The notes beneath the pieces were generated by a model. The model saw only the letters and a program-made list of their open reading frames with translations, was not told the origin of the DNA and searched no databases. 33,901 nucleotides of DNA, from assembly GCA_900319465.1 (NCBI GenBank), contig ONOL01000018.1:1-33901 (forward strand). Reading direction: 5' to 3'. Below, piece after piece: positions 7,905-15,770 of this stretch (positions within the stretch are counted from its first letter, which is position 1; the number at the start of each line of letters is the position of its first letter). This DNA comes from an uncultured Eubacteriales bacterium. Its GTDB lineage: Bacteria > Bacillota > Clostridia > Oscillospirales > Oscillospiraceae. Position numbers and translations under genes: made by a program.

Positions 7905-7961
7905 AAAAAACAGGGGATGGGAAACGACCGGAAACGACCGGTTTTCCATCTCCTGTTTTTT
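7905..7961. terminator. Terminator after the unknown membrane protein
   Basis: A long stem pairs AAAAAACAGGGGATGG (7905-7920) with CCATCTCCTGTTTTTT (7946-7961), with one G-U type mismatch, and ends in a T-run. The loop holds two direct copies of GAAACGACCG. Confidence 0.85.
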
Positions 7962-8371
7962 GATTGCTGAGCGAATACTCCCGGCTGTGCCGGGAGAAGA
8001 GAAAACGAAGTCATAAATTACATTTCTGAAAACGGTTACAAGTTTGTCGGATTGATCATGCAGTAAAAGCACACACCAGCCCCGGAGCCGAGGGCGCAGG
8101 AGGAGAAGAGAAGCAGAACATAATCGAGTTTTTCCGGGCGCTTGCCCTTGCCATGATCGAGGCGCACAAACAGGGATTTTTGCTGTGACAAACTGCACAA
8201 AAATTGAGGCCGAAATGAACTGCCCTTTAATCTGCCATCAAATTTGCCATCAATCCGCAGGAGCTGAAAACGCTTGCGGTATCCGGTTTTGCGGCGTTTT
8301 ATCAACTTTTTTGCTTTTTGGAGAATCTAAATATCATAACTGGTGACGAGAAAATCCGCTGTTCAAGTGAT
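7962..8371. other. Gene-free stretch next to the tRNA 3' flank
   Basis: No open frame here has a ribosome site or a recognisable product. A direct repeat TGCCATCAA occurs twice (about 8231-8252). One plus-strand frame around 8065-8188 reads like a helical protein end but has no start. The position just beyond the 3' end of a tRNA gene would suit the scar of a lost integrated element, but I find no att duplication. Confidence 0.4.
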
Positions 8372-8415
8372 AAAAAAGCACCGAATCGGAACTTTTCAGA
8401 ACCTTTTCGGTGCTT
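8372..8415 (-). terminator. Terminator of the tRNA transcript
   Basis: Read on the minus strand, AAGCACCGAA (8406-8415) pairs perfectly with TTCGGTGCTT (8376-8385), loop of 20 bases, followed by a T-run. It starts right at the CCA end of tRNA-Tyr. Confidence 0.88.
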
Positions 8416-8499
8416 GGTGGGGGAAGGTGGATTCGAACCACCGAAGGCATTGCCAGCAGATTTACAGTCTGTCCCCTTTGGCCACTCGGGAATTCCCCC
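8415..8499 (-). tRNA. tRNA-Tyr (anticodon GTA)
   Basis: On the minus strand the acceptor stem GGGGGAA pairs with TTCCCCC, then the discriminator A and an encoded CCA (8415-8417). The anticodon loop is CTGTAAA, giving GTA. A long variable arm and the GGTTCGAATCC T-arm fit a class II tRNA; 85 bases with CCA. Confidence 0.96.
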
Positions 8500-8544
8500 C
8501 TATACCGTTGCCGGAAACAAAACGCCCTTCGCCCGTATCGGCGG

Positions 8545-8620
8545 TGGAGCTGGTGGACGGACTCGAACCCCCGACCTGCTGATTACAAATCAGCTGCTCT
8601 ACCGACTGAGCTACACCAGC
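8545..8620 (-). tRNA. tRNA-Thr (anticodon TGT)
   Basis: On the minus strand the acceptor stem GCTGGTG pairs with CACCAGC, with CCA encoded (8545-8547). The anticodon stem GCTGA/TCAGC holds the loop TTTGTAA, giving TGT for ACA codons. It lies 45 bases upstream of tRNA-Tyr in the same transcript. Confidence 0.96.
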
Positions 8621-8637
8621 ATTTAACCGGCTCGACT

Positions 8638-8666
8638 ATAATAGCAAATCCGGGGCTTTTTGTCAA
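8638..8666 (-). promoter_or_regulatory. Promoter for the tRNA pair
   Basis: On the minus strand: consensus -35 TTGACA (8661-8666), 17-base spacer, extended -10 TGC-TATTAT (8638-8643), ending 18 bases before the tRNA-Thr 5' end. Confidence 0.88.
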
Positions 8667-8713
8667 CATCAAAATTGCGCTTTTTCCGTATTTTTCTTCC
8701 GGCCGCTGCGCGA

Positions 8714-8742
8714 TTGAAAAAGTGCCGCAGATATGGTACAAT
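8714..8742 (+). promoter_or_regulatory. Promoter for the lysozyme gene
   Basis: TTGAAA (8714-8719), 17-base spacer, extended -10 TGG-TACAAT (8737-8742), 33 bases before the start codon. It is divergent from the tRNA promoter. Confidence 0.8.
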
Positions 8743-8775
8743 CCTGTCGAATCTATTGCTGTTTCGAGGAAATTC

Positions 8776-9648
8776 ATGAAAACTGCGGTTCGATATCGTG
8801 TTGGGCTTCTCATTCTCCTGCTGCTGCTCGCCGGGGTGGTGGCGCTGATCGTGGGCAAGCTCTTTCCGCCAAAACCGAAAGAAACGCCCGACCCCCATGC
8901 CGGGCAGGTCTATATCTACGACGGCTTCGACTGGGTCTGGATGACGCCGCTGGAGGGCATCCCCGCGGCCACGCTGACCCGGGAGGATTTCAGCGAGATC
9001 AACGGACATCTGACCTATATGGGCAGCAAGTATACGACGATCCGGGGCGTGGACGTGTCCGAGCACCAGTATGAGGTGGATTGGGACCAGGTCGCCGCCT
9101 CCGGCGTGGATTTTGCGATGATCCGCGTGGGACGCCGCGGCTATTCCGAGGGCGGCCTGTTCGAGGACCCCTGGTTCCAGCGGAACATCGAGGGCGCGCT
9201 GCGCAACGGCCTGAAGGTGGGCGTGTATTTCTTTTCCCAGGCGGTCAACGTACAGGAGGCCATGCAGGAAGCGCGCTTCGTGCTCGACCGGATCGCCGGC
9301 TATGACGTGACCCTGCCGGTGGTGTTTGACTGGGAGAAGGTGGAGGGCGCGGAAAACGCCCGCACCAACGACTGGAATTCCGCCACGCTCTCGGACTGCG
9401 CGGTGGCCTTCTGCGAGACCGTCAAGCGCGCGGGCTATACCCCCGGGCTCTACTTCAACCGCCATCTGGGCTATTACGGCTTCGATCTGACGCGTATGGG
9501 GGACTATGTGTGGTGGTTCGCGCTGCCGGAGATGGGTTATCCCAGCTTCTACTACGAGGTGGATATGTGGCAGTACAGCTTTGACGAGACCGTGCCGGGC
9601 ATCTCGGGCCAAGCGGATATGAACATGATCTTCTATCCTGCCGAATAA
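8776..9648 (+). CDS. GH25 lysozyme-like muramidase, membrane-anchored
   Basis: A 290-residue glycoside hydrolase family 25 protein that would cut the MurNAc-GlcNAc beta-1,4 bond of peptidoglycan outside the cell. Residues 9-27 form a single N-terminal hydrophobic helix without an obvious cleavage site, so it is probably anchored. A short region (45-85) with tryptophans precedes the catalytic barrel. GH25 motifs are clear: GVDVSEHQ (D93), FAMIRVG, VGVYFFSQA, PVVFDWE (D185, E187) and the final DMWQYS strand. The ATG at 8776 has GAGGA five bases before it; an upstream open frame is only the antisense of the tRNA genes. Two HAD phosphatase genes follow closely. Confidence 0.92.
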   Translation: MKTAVRYRVGLLILLLLLAGVVALIVGKLFPPKPKETPDPHAGQVYIYDGFDWVWMTPLEGIPAATLTREDFSEINGHLTYMGSKYTTIRGVDVSEHQYEVDWDQVAASGVDFAMIRVGRRGYSEGGLFEDPWFQRNIEGALRNGLKVGVYFFSQAVNVQEAMQEARFVLDRIAGYDVTLPVVFDWEKVEGAENARTNDWNSATLSDCAVAFCETVKRAGYTPGLYFNRHLGYYGFDLTRMGDYVWWFALPEMGYPSFYYEVDMWQYSFDETVPGISGQADMNMIFYPAE

Positions 9649-9669
9649 AAACGGATTGGTGGTTTCCCG

Positions 9670-10365
9670 ATGATCCAAGCAATCATATTTGATCTGGACA
9701 ATACGCTCTATGCCTACGACCCCGCCCATGCCGCGGGCTTTGCCGCGGTGACGGAGTATGCCGCGGCGCAGCTCGGCCTTGCGCCGGAGCGCTTCCGCTC
9801 GCTCCACCGCGAGGCGGACCGTGTCCTGCGCCGCCACGCGGGGGAGGATGCCGCCGCGATCCACAGCCGCCTGATCCGATACCAGCTCCTGCTGGAAGGG
9901 CTGGGGCTGACGATCGCCCACGCGCCGCGCATGGAGGAGGTGTACTGGACGGCCTTTTTTGCGGAAGTCCGTCCGGAGCCCGGCGTGCGGGAGACGCTGA
10001 GCGCGCTGCGGGAGCGCGGCTGCCGTCTCGGCGTCGGCACCAACATGACGGCCTTGCAGCAGTTTGAAAAGCTCAGACGGCTGGGCCTTACGGAACTGGC
10101 GGACTTTCTTGTGAGCAGCGAGGAGGTCAGCGCCGAAAAGCCGGACGGACGGCTCTTCGCCTGCTGCGTGGAGAAGGCGGGCTGCCCGGCGGGGGACTGC
10201 CTCTTCGTAGGGGACGACGCGCAGAAGGATATCCTCGGCGCGCTCTCGGCCGGCCTGCGGCCGGTGTATTTCGAGCGGAAACCCGGCGCCGCGCTGCCGG
10301 CGGGCGTCCCGGTCATCCGCAGCATCTCCGAGCTGCCGGAGCTGCTGGAAAGGGAGGAGGCATGA
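9670..10365 (+). CDS. HAD superfamily hydrolase (subfamily IA)
   Basis: A 231-residue small-molecule phosphatase by family. Motif I is IIFDLDNTL (D8, D10); a helical cap (about 15-90) follows; motif II is VGTNMT, with Asn replacing the more usual Ser/Thr-Asn order; motif III is SAEKPD; motif IV is FVGDDAQKDILGA. The substrate is unknown. It lies 21 bases after the lysozyme gene and its stop overlaps the next gene's start, so the three form one operon. The ribosome site is weak (GGTGG, eight bases before). Confidence 0.85.
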   Translation: MIQAIIFDLDNTLYAYDPAHAAGFAAVTEYAAAQLGLAPERFRSLHREADRVLRRHAGEDAAAIHSRLIRYQLLLEGLGLTIAHAPRMEEVYWTAFFAEVRPEPGVRETLSALRERGCRLGVGTNMTALQQFEKLRRLGLTELADFLVSSEEVSAEKPDGRLFACCVEKAGCPAGDCLFVGDDAQKDILGALSAGLRPVYFERKPGAALPAGVPVIRSISELPELLEREEA

Positions 10366-11027
10366 CGATGCGCTACGACGCGATCCTGCTGGATATGGAC
10401 GGAACGGTGCTCAATACCATTGAGGATCTGGCCGACGCGATGAACGCGGCGCTGCGGCACTTCGGTATGCCGGAGCGGAGCCTCGCGGAGGTGCGCGCTT
10501 TCGTGGGAAACGGCGCGAAGCGGCTGGTGGAGCAGGCTGTTCCCGCGGGGACCGACGAGGCGCGGCGCGATGAGGTGCTGGCCTGGTACAAGCCCTACTA
10601 TGACGCGCACTGCCAGATCAAGACCCGGCCTTACGACGGCATCCTGCCGCTGCTTCGGCGGCTGCGCGCGGCGGGGCTCCGGCTCGCGGTGATCTCCAAC
10701 AAGCCCGACCCGGCGGTGGCGCTCCTCGCGCAGGAGCACTTTGCCGGGCTTCTCGATCTGGCGGTGGGGGAGACGGCGCGCCTGCGCCGCAAGCCGTGGC
10801 CGGACATGGTCGAGGAGGCCTGCGCGCGGCTGGGGCTCCGGAAGGAGCGCTGCCTATACGTGGGGGATTCCGAGGTCGACGTGCTGACCGCCCGAAACGC
10901 AGGGCTCGACTGCGCTTCCGTCTGCTGGGGCTTCCGCAGCCGCAAAGAGCTGGAAAACGCCGGCGCGGCGCATCTGTTCGAGAGCCCGGAAGCGCTCGGG
11001 GACTGGATCTTGGAACGCGGAAAATAA
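10362..11027 (+). CDS. HAD hydrolase, phosphoglycolate phosphatase-like
   Basis: A 221-residue HAD-IA protein closest in look to Gph/PpaX enzymes: motif I LLDMDGTVLNT (D11, D13), cap motif RAFVGNGAKRLVEQA, motif II VISNKPD, a lysine in LRRKPWPD, and motif IV YVGDSEVDVLTARNAG. Gph removes 2-phosphoglycolate made during DNA repair; PpaX hydrolyses pyrophosphate. I cannot choose between them. The first ATG overlaps the previous stop (ATGA); a second ATG at 10368 fits the GGGAGGAGG site slightly better, so the true start may be two codons later. Confidence 0.85.
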   Translation: MTMRYDAILLDMDGTVLNTIEDLADAMNAALRHFGMPERSLAEVRAFVGNGAKRLVEQAVPAGTDEARRDEVLAWYKPYYDAHCQIKTRPYDGILPLLRRLRAAGLRLAVISNKPDPAVALLAQEHFAGLLDLAVGETARLRRKPWPDMVEEACARLGLRKERCLYVGDSEVDVLTARNAGLDCASVCWGFRSRKELENAGAAHLFESPEALGDWILERGK

Positions 11028-11031
11028 CGAA

Positions 11032-11065
11032 AAAAACGAGCCCGGGGCTTCCCGGGCTCGTTTTT
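11032..11065. terminator. Bidirectional terminator between HAD and flavodiiron genes
   Basis: A perfect 15-bp stem (11032-11046 with 11051-11065), GCTT loop, A-run on the left and T-run on the right. It serves the two convergent genes. Confidence 0.92.
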
Positions 11066-11079
11066 GTTGGGTATCCGTA

Positions 11080-13092
11080 TTACTGCTCTGCCGGCTCGAA
11101 ATCCTCTCTCCCGTGCTTGCACAGCGGGCAGGTGTAACCCTCGGGCAGCTCGCCCTCGCAGGGCTCGAAGTGACCGCAGATCTTGCAGATCCAGCCCTTC
11201 TGCTTCTCCTTGCTCTCCGGGACGACGTGATCGAAGTCCTCCTTGCCGTGCTTGCACAGCGGGCAGACGAAATCGTCGGGCAACTCCGCGCCCTCGTAGA
11301 CGTAGCCGCAGACCCGGCAGACCCAGCACTCCTTCTGCTCGGGGGCGGGGTTTTTCTTGGGCTTGATGTGGGCGTGGTAGTAGCTGTATGTGGCGGAGGG
11401 GGCGTTCGAGAGCACCCGGGCCTCCACGACGTTGGCGACGAAGAGCATCGAAGTCTCCAGATCAAAGGTCTCGATGACCTCGCAGGAGAGGACGGCGTTG
11501 GTGTAGACGGGCAGATAGCGGATGCCGTTCGCCGTGCGCTCCGCCCAGCTCACATCCTTGAACTTGTCCACATCGCGCCCGGACTGGAAGCCGAACTGCT
11601 GGAAGAGGCTGTAAGGGGCGTCCTCGGTCAGAACGGAGACGTTGAAACGGCCGGACTTCAGCACCATGTCGCAGGTGTGGTTCTTCTTGATGACGGAGAT
11701 CGTGAGCTTCTTCGGATCGCCGGAGGCGGCCTGCGAGGCGGAGTTGATGATGCAGCCGTAATCCTTCCCGTCCACGCAGGTGGTCAGCAGCTCCACGCCG
11801 TAGGAGAGCTTGTTGAACGCCTTGGTGTTGACGGCCTCGGGCCTGTACTCGCCCGCGGCGGGGATCACCGGCGCCTCGACCGGGGCGGGGGCCGGGTTCA
11901 GCTCGTCGGCAAAGGCCTGGGCCAGCGCCTCAAGCTGCGCCTCCTGACCGGGGGCGAGAGCGGACTTGAGCGTGATGTTCTCGGCAATGAACGCGATGTT
12001 TTTGCAGGGGGCGAGCAGCTCGCGCATGACCTTGCCGCTCGTGGGCGCCCAGGAGCCGTTTTCAATGACGGCGACCTTGCGGTTTTGCAGGTTGTGCGCC
12101 GCGAGGTCGTGCAGGAGGTTCTCCATCGTCACAAACACGCCGGCGTTGTAGGTGGTCGCGGCAAAGACGAGGTGGCTGCAGCGGAAGGCGTCGGAGAGGA
12201 TATAGCTTGCGGGAATGACGGAGGTGTCGTGCATGCGCACGCGCACGCCCTTCTCCGCGAGCTTGCAGGCGAGGATATTCGCCGCGTTCTCGGTGTGGCC
12301 GTAGACGGAGGCGTAGGCGATCAGCACGCTCTTCTCCTCCGGGGTATAGCTGCTCCAGAGCAGGTACTTCTCGAGGAAATCGCCGAAGTGGCTGCGCCAG
12401 ACGAAGCCGTGCAGCGGGCAGACGAAGGCAATGTCCAGCTTGGCGGCTTTCTTCAGCACGGCCTGTACCTGCGGGCCGTATTTGCCCACGATGTTCGTGT
12501 AGTAGCGCCGCGCCTCGTCGAGATGCTCCGCGAAGAAGTCGGTCTCATCGGCGAAAAGACGGCCGTTGAGCGCGCCGAAGGTGCCGAAGGCGTCGGCGGT
12601 GAAGAGAATCTTGTCGGTCTCGTCGTAGCTCATCATGACCTCGGGCCAGTGCACCATCGGCGCCATGACGAAGTGGAAGCTGTGTCTGCCGGTACAGAGC
12701 GTGTCGCCCTCCTTGACAAGCAGGAAGCGGTCCGTCAGATCCAGGGGGAAGAACTGGCCGATCATGGCCTTGATCTTCGCGTTGCAGACCACGGTGGTCT
12801 CCGGGTAGCGCTGCAGCAGCAGCTCCAGCGTGGCGGCGTGGTCGGGCTCCATATGGTGCACGACCAGGTAGTCGAGCTTCCGCCCGTCCAGCGTCTTTGC
12901 CACGTTCTCCAGAAACACGCTGGAAACGGCCTTGTCCACCGTGTCAAAAAGCACGGTTCTCTCATCCAGCAGCAGGTACGCGTTATAGGAAACACCGTCG
13001 GGAACGCCGTACACGCCCTCAAAGCAGGCGAGGCGCCGGTCGTCTGCGCCGACCCAGATCAGATCGTCCAAAACTTTTCTCGTGCAGTACAT
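11080..13092 (-). CDS. Flavodiiron protein fused to flavin reductase and two rubredoxins
   Basis: A 670-residue, four-module redox protein. Residues 1-250 are the metallo-beta-lactamase-like diiron domain, with H80-x-E82-x-D84-H85, H148, D167 and H228 as iron ligands. Residues 255-400 are a flavodoxin domain (SVYGHTE loop for FMN). After a Pro-Ala linker (400-415) comes a flavin-reductase-like domain (about 425-580). Then come two rubredoxins: C592/C595/C610/C613 and C636/C639/C655/C658. Flavodiiron proteins reduce O2 to water or NO to N2O in the cytoplasm of anaerobes; the added modules would carry electrons from NAD(P)H without separate partners. AAAGGAG lies six bases before the ATG. It has its own promoter, overlapping a divergent one. 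Confidence 0.95.
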   Translation of the reverse strand: MYCTRKVLDDLIWVGADDRRLACFEGVYGVPDGVSYNAYLLLDERTVLFDTVDKAVSSVFLENVAKTLDGRKLDYLVVHHMEPDHAATLELLLQRYPETTVVCNAKIKAMIGQFFPLDLTDRFLLVKEGDTLCTGRHSFHFVMAPMVHWPEVMMSYDETDKILFTADAFGTFGALNGRLFADETDFFAEHLDEARRYYTNIVGKYGPQVQAVLKKAAKLDIAFVCPLHGFVWRSHFGDFLEKYLLWSSYTPEEKSVLIAYASVYGHTENAANILACKLAEKGVRVRMHDTSVIPASYILSDAFRCSHLVFAATTYNAGVFVTMENLLHDLAAHNLQNRKVAVIENGSWAPTSGKVMRELLAPCKNIAFIAENITLKSALAPGQEAQLEALAQAFADELNPAPAPVEAPVIPAAGEYRPEAVNTKAFNKLSYGVELLTTCVDGKDYGCIINSASQAASGDPKKLTISVIKKNHTCDMVLKSGRFNVSVLTEDAPYSLFQQFGFQSGRDVDKFKDVSWAERTANGIRYLPVYTNAVLSCEVIETFDLETSMLFVANVVEARVLSNAPSATYSYYHAHIKPKKNPAPEQKECWVCRVCGYVYEGAELPDDFVCPLCKHGKEDFDHVVPESKEKQKGWICKICGHFEPCEGELPEGYTCPLCKHGREDFEPAEQ

Positions 13093-13112
13093 GGTAAGCT
13101 CCTTTCATTCTT

Positions 13113-13161
13113 GCCTCCCCCCTGTACAAGGGGAGGTGCCGCGAAGCGGCGGAGGGATTGT
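13113..13161. repeat. Dispersed palindromic repeat (CCTCCCC type)
   Basis: CCTCCCC (13114-13120) pairs with GGGGAGG (13130-13136), followed by a second hairpin GCCGC-GAA-GCGGC (13138-13150) and GGAGGGATTGTG. It resembles the short intergenic repeats common in gut Clostridia (from memory), and a shortened copy lies at 25579-25604. Confidence 0.65.
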
Positions 13162-13177
13162 GCAGTTTTCCGTTTCC

Positions 13178-13206
13178 ATTATAAAAAGAAAAGGCTTTAC
13201 ATGCAA
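13178..13206 (-). promoter_or_regulatory. Promoter for the flavodiiron gene
   Basis: On the minus strand: TTGCAT (13201-13206), 17-base spacer, TATAAT (13178-13183). The transcript would run through the CCTCCCC repeat before the start codon. Confidence 0.75.
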
Positions 13207-13223
13207 GAGAAATCTGCTATAAT
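13196..13223 (+). promoter_or_regulatory. Promoter for the 120-residue unknown gene
   Basis: TTTACA (13196-13201), 16-base spacer, extended -10 TGC-TATAAT (13218-13223). Its -35 touches the -35 of the opposing flavodiiron promoter, so the two polymerases cannot both bind. Confidence 0.78.
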
Positions 13224-13264
13224 CCCCATTGGATTGCACACAATGATTTACGGGAGGCAGGACC

Positions 13265-13627
13265 ATGGCGGAGAAAAAATTTGCGGGTGTAAACGGCCCG
13301 GTGGAGAGCGGCGCGGTCAGCGCGGACTTTGAGACGGCGCAGCGCTTTGGCGAGCTGAAGGTAGGAAGGCTCGGCGTCTATTCCCGCGACGGCTTCAGGA
13401 CCCGCTTTCTTGCCTATGAGGAGACGGAGCGGGCCTTTGTGCGCGTGCAGGAGGTGCGCGGCCGCATGTGCTGCGCGCAGGCGTTTTTCGCCTATTTCCG
13501 CATGATCCTTGTTTGCGGCGGCAGGGAGTACTGCGCCGCGATGAGCGAGGACGAGAAGCTGATGGACAGCGCACTCGAAGCGATCGCAGCGAACGCCCCC
13601 GGGATCGCCATCGGCGCAGCGAAGTGA
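13265..13627 (+). CDS. Unknown small protein, 120 residues
   Basis: I do not recognise the family. The product is soluble, alanine-rich, and has three cysteines: C-C in GRMCCAQAF and one each in LVCGGREYCAAM (four in all). The centre (about 40-90) looks like an alternating strand/helix fold; the end is a helix. GGGAGG lies seven to nine bases before the ATG. It has a good promoter of its own, head to head with the flavodiiron gene, which suggests a shared signal such as oxygen or redox state, but that is inference only. Confidence 0.7.
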   Translation: MAEKKFAGVNGPVESGAVSADFETAQRFGELKVGRLGVYSRDGFRTRFLAYEETERAFVRVQEVRGRMCCAQAFFAYFRMILVCGGREYCAAMSEDEKLMDSALEAIAANAPGIAIGAAK

Positions 13628-13657
13628 AAGGGGCCTGGCGAGACCGCCGGCCCCTTT
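13627..13657. terminator. Bidirectional terminator before feoB end
   Basis: AAAGGGGCC (13627-13635) pairs with GGCCCCTTT (13649-13657), with an inner GGC/GCC extension. It lies between the unknown gene and the convergent feoB. Confidence 0.75.
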
Positions 13658-13663
13658 GCCGAT

Positions 13664-15508
13664 TCAGGGAATCACGTGCGCAAGCAGCGCGCAGAGAAGA
13701 AGACCGAAGGCTGTGGGAAGCAGGGCGGCCAGCGCCGTCCAGCCCCAGCTTCCGGTCTCTTTTTTTACCGTCAGCAGCGTCGTGGAGCAGGGCCAGTGCA
13801 GGACCGTGAAGCTCAGCACACAGGCAGCGGTAAGCCTCGTCCAGCCGTTTGCGAGCAGGATCGCCCGTACGTCCGCGAGCGCGCCGGGGTCGCTCAGGCT
13901 GCCCTGCGCCGTGTAGGTCATCAGCAGGATCGGGAGCACCGTCTCGTTTGCGGGCAGCCCCAGCAGAAAAGCGAGCAGGATCGCGCCGTCCATGCCGAAA
14001 AAGCGTCCCGCGCCGTCCAGCAGCGCCGCGCAGCGCGCGAGCGTGCTCTCGCCGCCGGGCTGTGTATTGGCCAGCAGCCACAGCGCCGCCCCGGCGGGAG
14101 CCGCGACCGCCGCCGCCCTGCCGAGCACCTTGAGCGTCCGGTCGAGCAGCGAGCGCAGCAGGATCTGCCCGAACTGCGGACGGCGGTAGGGCGGCAGCTC
14201 GAGCACGTAGGAGCTGCTCTCGCCGCGCAGCAGCGTGGAGGACAGCAGCTTCGTCGCCGCGAAGCTCAGCAGGACGCTTCCCGCAACGACCCCGGTCAGC
14301 AGCGCCGAGGAGAGCAGCGGGGAGGCCCCGATGCCCGCAAAGAACATGGTGATCAGCGCGATCAGCAGGGGAAAGCGGCCGTTGCAGGGCACGAAGCTGT
14401 TGGTCAGGATCGCGAGCAGCCGCTCCCGCCCGGAGTCGATGATCCGGCAGCCGGTGACCCCCGCGGCGTTGCAGCCGAAGCCCATCGCCATGGTCAGGCA
14501 CTGCTTGCCGCAGGCGCCGCAGCGCTGGAAGGGCAGATCCAGGTTGTAGGCTACGCGCGGCAGATAGCCCAGATCCTCCAGCAGCGTAAAGAGCGGGAAG
14601 AAGATCGCCATCGGCGGCAGCATCACCGACACGACCCAACTGAGCGTGCGCCACGCGCCCTCGGTCAGCATGGCGGCGGCAAACGCGGGCAGCTGCGCGC
14701 GCGTCAGCAGTCTGCGCAGCGGCGCCTCAAGCGCGAACAGCCAGCGCGAGAGAAACGCGGACGGGACGTTTGCCCCGGCGACGGTCAGATAGAAGATCAG
14801 CGCCAGCAGCGCGAGCATCAGCGGAAAGGCGAGCCGGCGCCCGGTCACGATCCGGTCGATGCGCGCCTCCCTCGCCGGGCTTGCCGGGTCGCCCCGCACC
14901 ACGCTGCGGCAGATCGCTTCCGCCCCGCGCACCAGCGCCGCGGTGCGCAGATCCTGCGCGCGCCGGTCCTCGCCCTCGGGCGGGAGCGGGGGTAGCGGGC
15001 GCTCCGCCTGCGGCTCGTCGAAGAGCCGGTCGATCGCGTCGAGCAGCAGCCGCCGGCTGCTGCGCTTTCGCGCGCTCAGGCCGATCACCGGCACGCCCAG
15101 ACGCTCGGAAAGCAGGGGAAGGTCGAGCGAAAGCCCCCGCCGCCGCGCCTCGTCCATGAGATTGACGCACAGCAGCACCGGCTTGCCCAGCGCAAGCACC
15201 TGCAGGGCGTAGAAGAGGTTGCGCTCCAGAAGCCCCGCATCGCACACCAGAAGGATAGCCTCCGCCTCGTCGGAGAGCAGGAAATCCCGCGCGACCTGTT
15301 CCTCCGCGGAGCGGGCGGACAGGGAATAGGCCCCGGGAACGTCCACCAGCAGGCAGCGGCGGCGGGGCGTCTCGAAGCTCCCGCGGGCGGAGGCGACGGT
15401 CTTGCCTGTCCAGTTGCCCGTGTGCTGGCGCAGCCCGGTCAGCCGGTTGAAGACCGTGCTTTTCCCGACGTTCGGCAGCCCCGCAAGGGCGATCACGCGC
15501 GTCTCCAT
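13664..15508 (-). CDS. feoB: Ferrous iron transporter FeoB
   Basis: A 614-residue inner-membrane Fe2+ uptake protein. The N-terminal G domain shows G1 GLPNVGKST (10-18), the switch threonine region GNWTGKT, G3 DVPG (56-59) and G4 NLMD (116-119). A helical linker (about 160-225) is followed by the membrane core, in which the conserved cysteine-bearing GCNAAGV region and the PCNGR segment are visible. It is shorter than E. coli FeoB (773 residues), as is usual in Clostridia. The ATG comes one base after the feoA stop, with GGGAGGG before it, so feoA and feoB are translated together. Confidence 0.95.
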   Translation of the reverse strand: METRVIALAGLPNVGKSTVFNRLTGLRQHTGNWTGKTVASARGSFETPRRRCLLVDVPGAYSLSARSAEEQVARDFLLSDEAEAILLVCDAGLLERNLFYALQVLALGKPVLLCVNLMDEARRRGLSLDLPLLSERLGVPVIGLSARKRSSRRLLLDAIDRLFDEPQAERPLPPLPPEGEDRRAQDLRTAALVRGAEAICRSVVRGDPASPAREARIDRIVTGRRLAFPLMLALLALIFYLTVAGANVPSAFLSRWLFALEAPLRRLLTRAQLPAFAAAMLTEGAWRTLSWVVSVMLPPMAIFFPLFTLLEDLGYLPRVAYNLDLPFQRCGACGKQCLTMAMGFGCNAAGVTGCRIIDSGRERLLAILTNSFVPCNGRFPLLIALITMFFAGIGASPLLSSALLTGVVAGSVLLSFAATKLLSSTLLRGESSSYVLELPPYRRPQFGQILLRSLLDRTLKVLGRAAAVAAPAGAALWLLANTQPGGESTLARCAALLDGAGRFFGMDGAILLAFLLGLPANETVLPILLMTYTAQGSLSDPGALADVRAILLANGWTRLTAACVLSFTVLHWPCSTTLLTVKKETGSWGWTALAALLPTAFGLLLCALLAHVIP

Positions 15509-15509
15509 C

Positions 15510-15752
15510 TCATCCCTCCCTTCGTTCGATCACGATGCGGCGGCTGTCCCGGTCGCGCAGGGCAAGGACGGCGCCGTACAGACTGTAAGCGGCCGGATCG
15601 CCCAGCGGGCTCCGGCCGAGACAACAAAGCTGCGCGCCCTCGATGAGCCCCAGCTCCCGCAGACGCCGCCGCATGGGGCCGGTCAGGCGCAGAAGGCGAA
15701 CACGGCCCTGCTCGCCGGGGCGGAGGGCGCACAGCGTCAATTCCTGATCCAT
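15510..15752 (-). CDS. feoA: FeoA, SH3-like partner of FeoB
   Basis: An 80-residue cytoplasmic protein of the FeoA family, whose SH3-like fold is needed for FeoB-mediated iron uptake. The typical RLTGPMRRRLRELGLIEGA stretch (helix and following strand) and the closing LALRDRDSRRIVIER strand are present. The start at 15752 has GAGGTGG before it. It is the first gene of feoAB and is divergent from a glyoxalase gene. Confidence 0.9.
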   Translation of the reverse strand: MDQELTLCALRPGEQGRVRLLRLTGPMRRRLRELGLIEGAQLCCLGRSPLGDPAAYSLYGAVLALRDRDSRRIVIERREG

Positions 15753-15770
15753 GGTTTCCACCTCTGCCCC

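Noticed and set aside
7827-8305. Minus-strand open frames of 89 and 123 codons
   Set aside because: No ribosome site, no family look, and one of them runs through the terminator at 7905-7961.
8318-8626. A plus-strand open frame of 102 codons covering the tRNA pair
   Set aside because: It is the antisense of tRNA-Tyr and tRNA-Thr. Its product (GGFEPPKALPADLQ, GRTRTPDLLITNQ) is a well-known false protein from this source.
11113-13332. A 739-codon plus-strand frame opposite the flavodiiron gene
   Set aside because: A shadow of the GC-rich real gene; its composition is a codon-mirror (GVG, VAD, RGG runs) and it crosses both divergent promoters.
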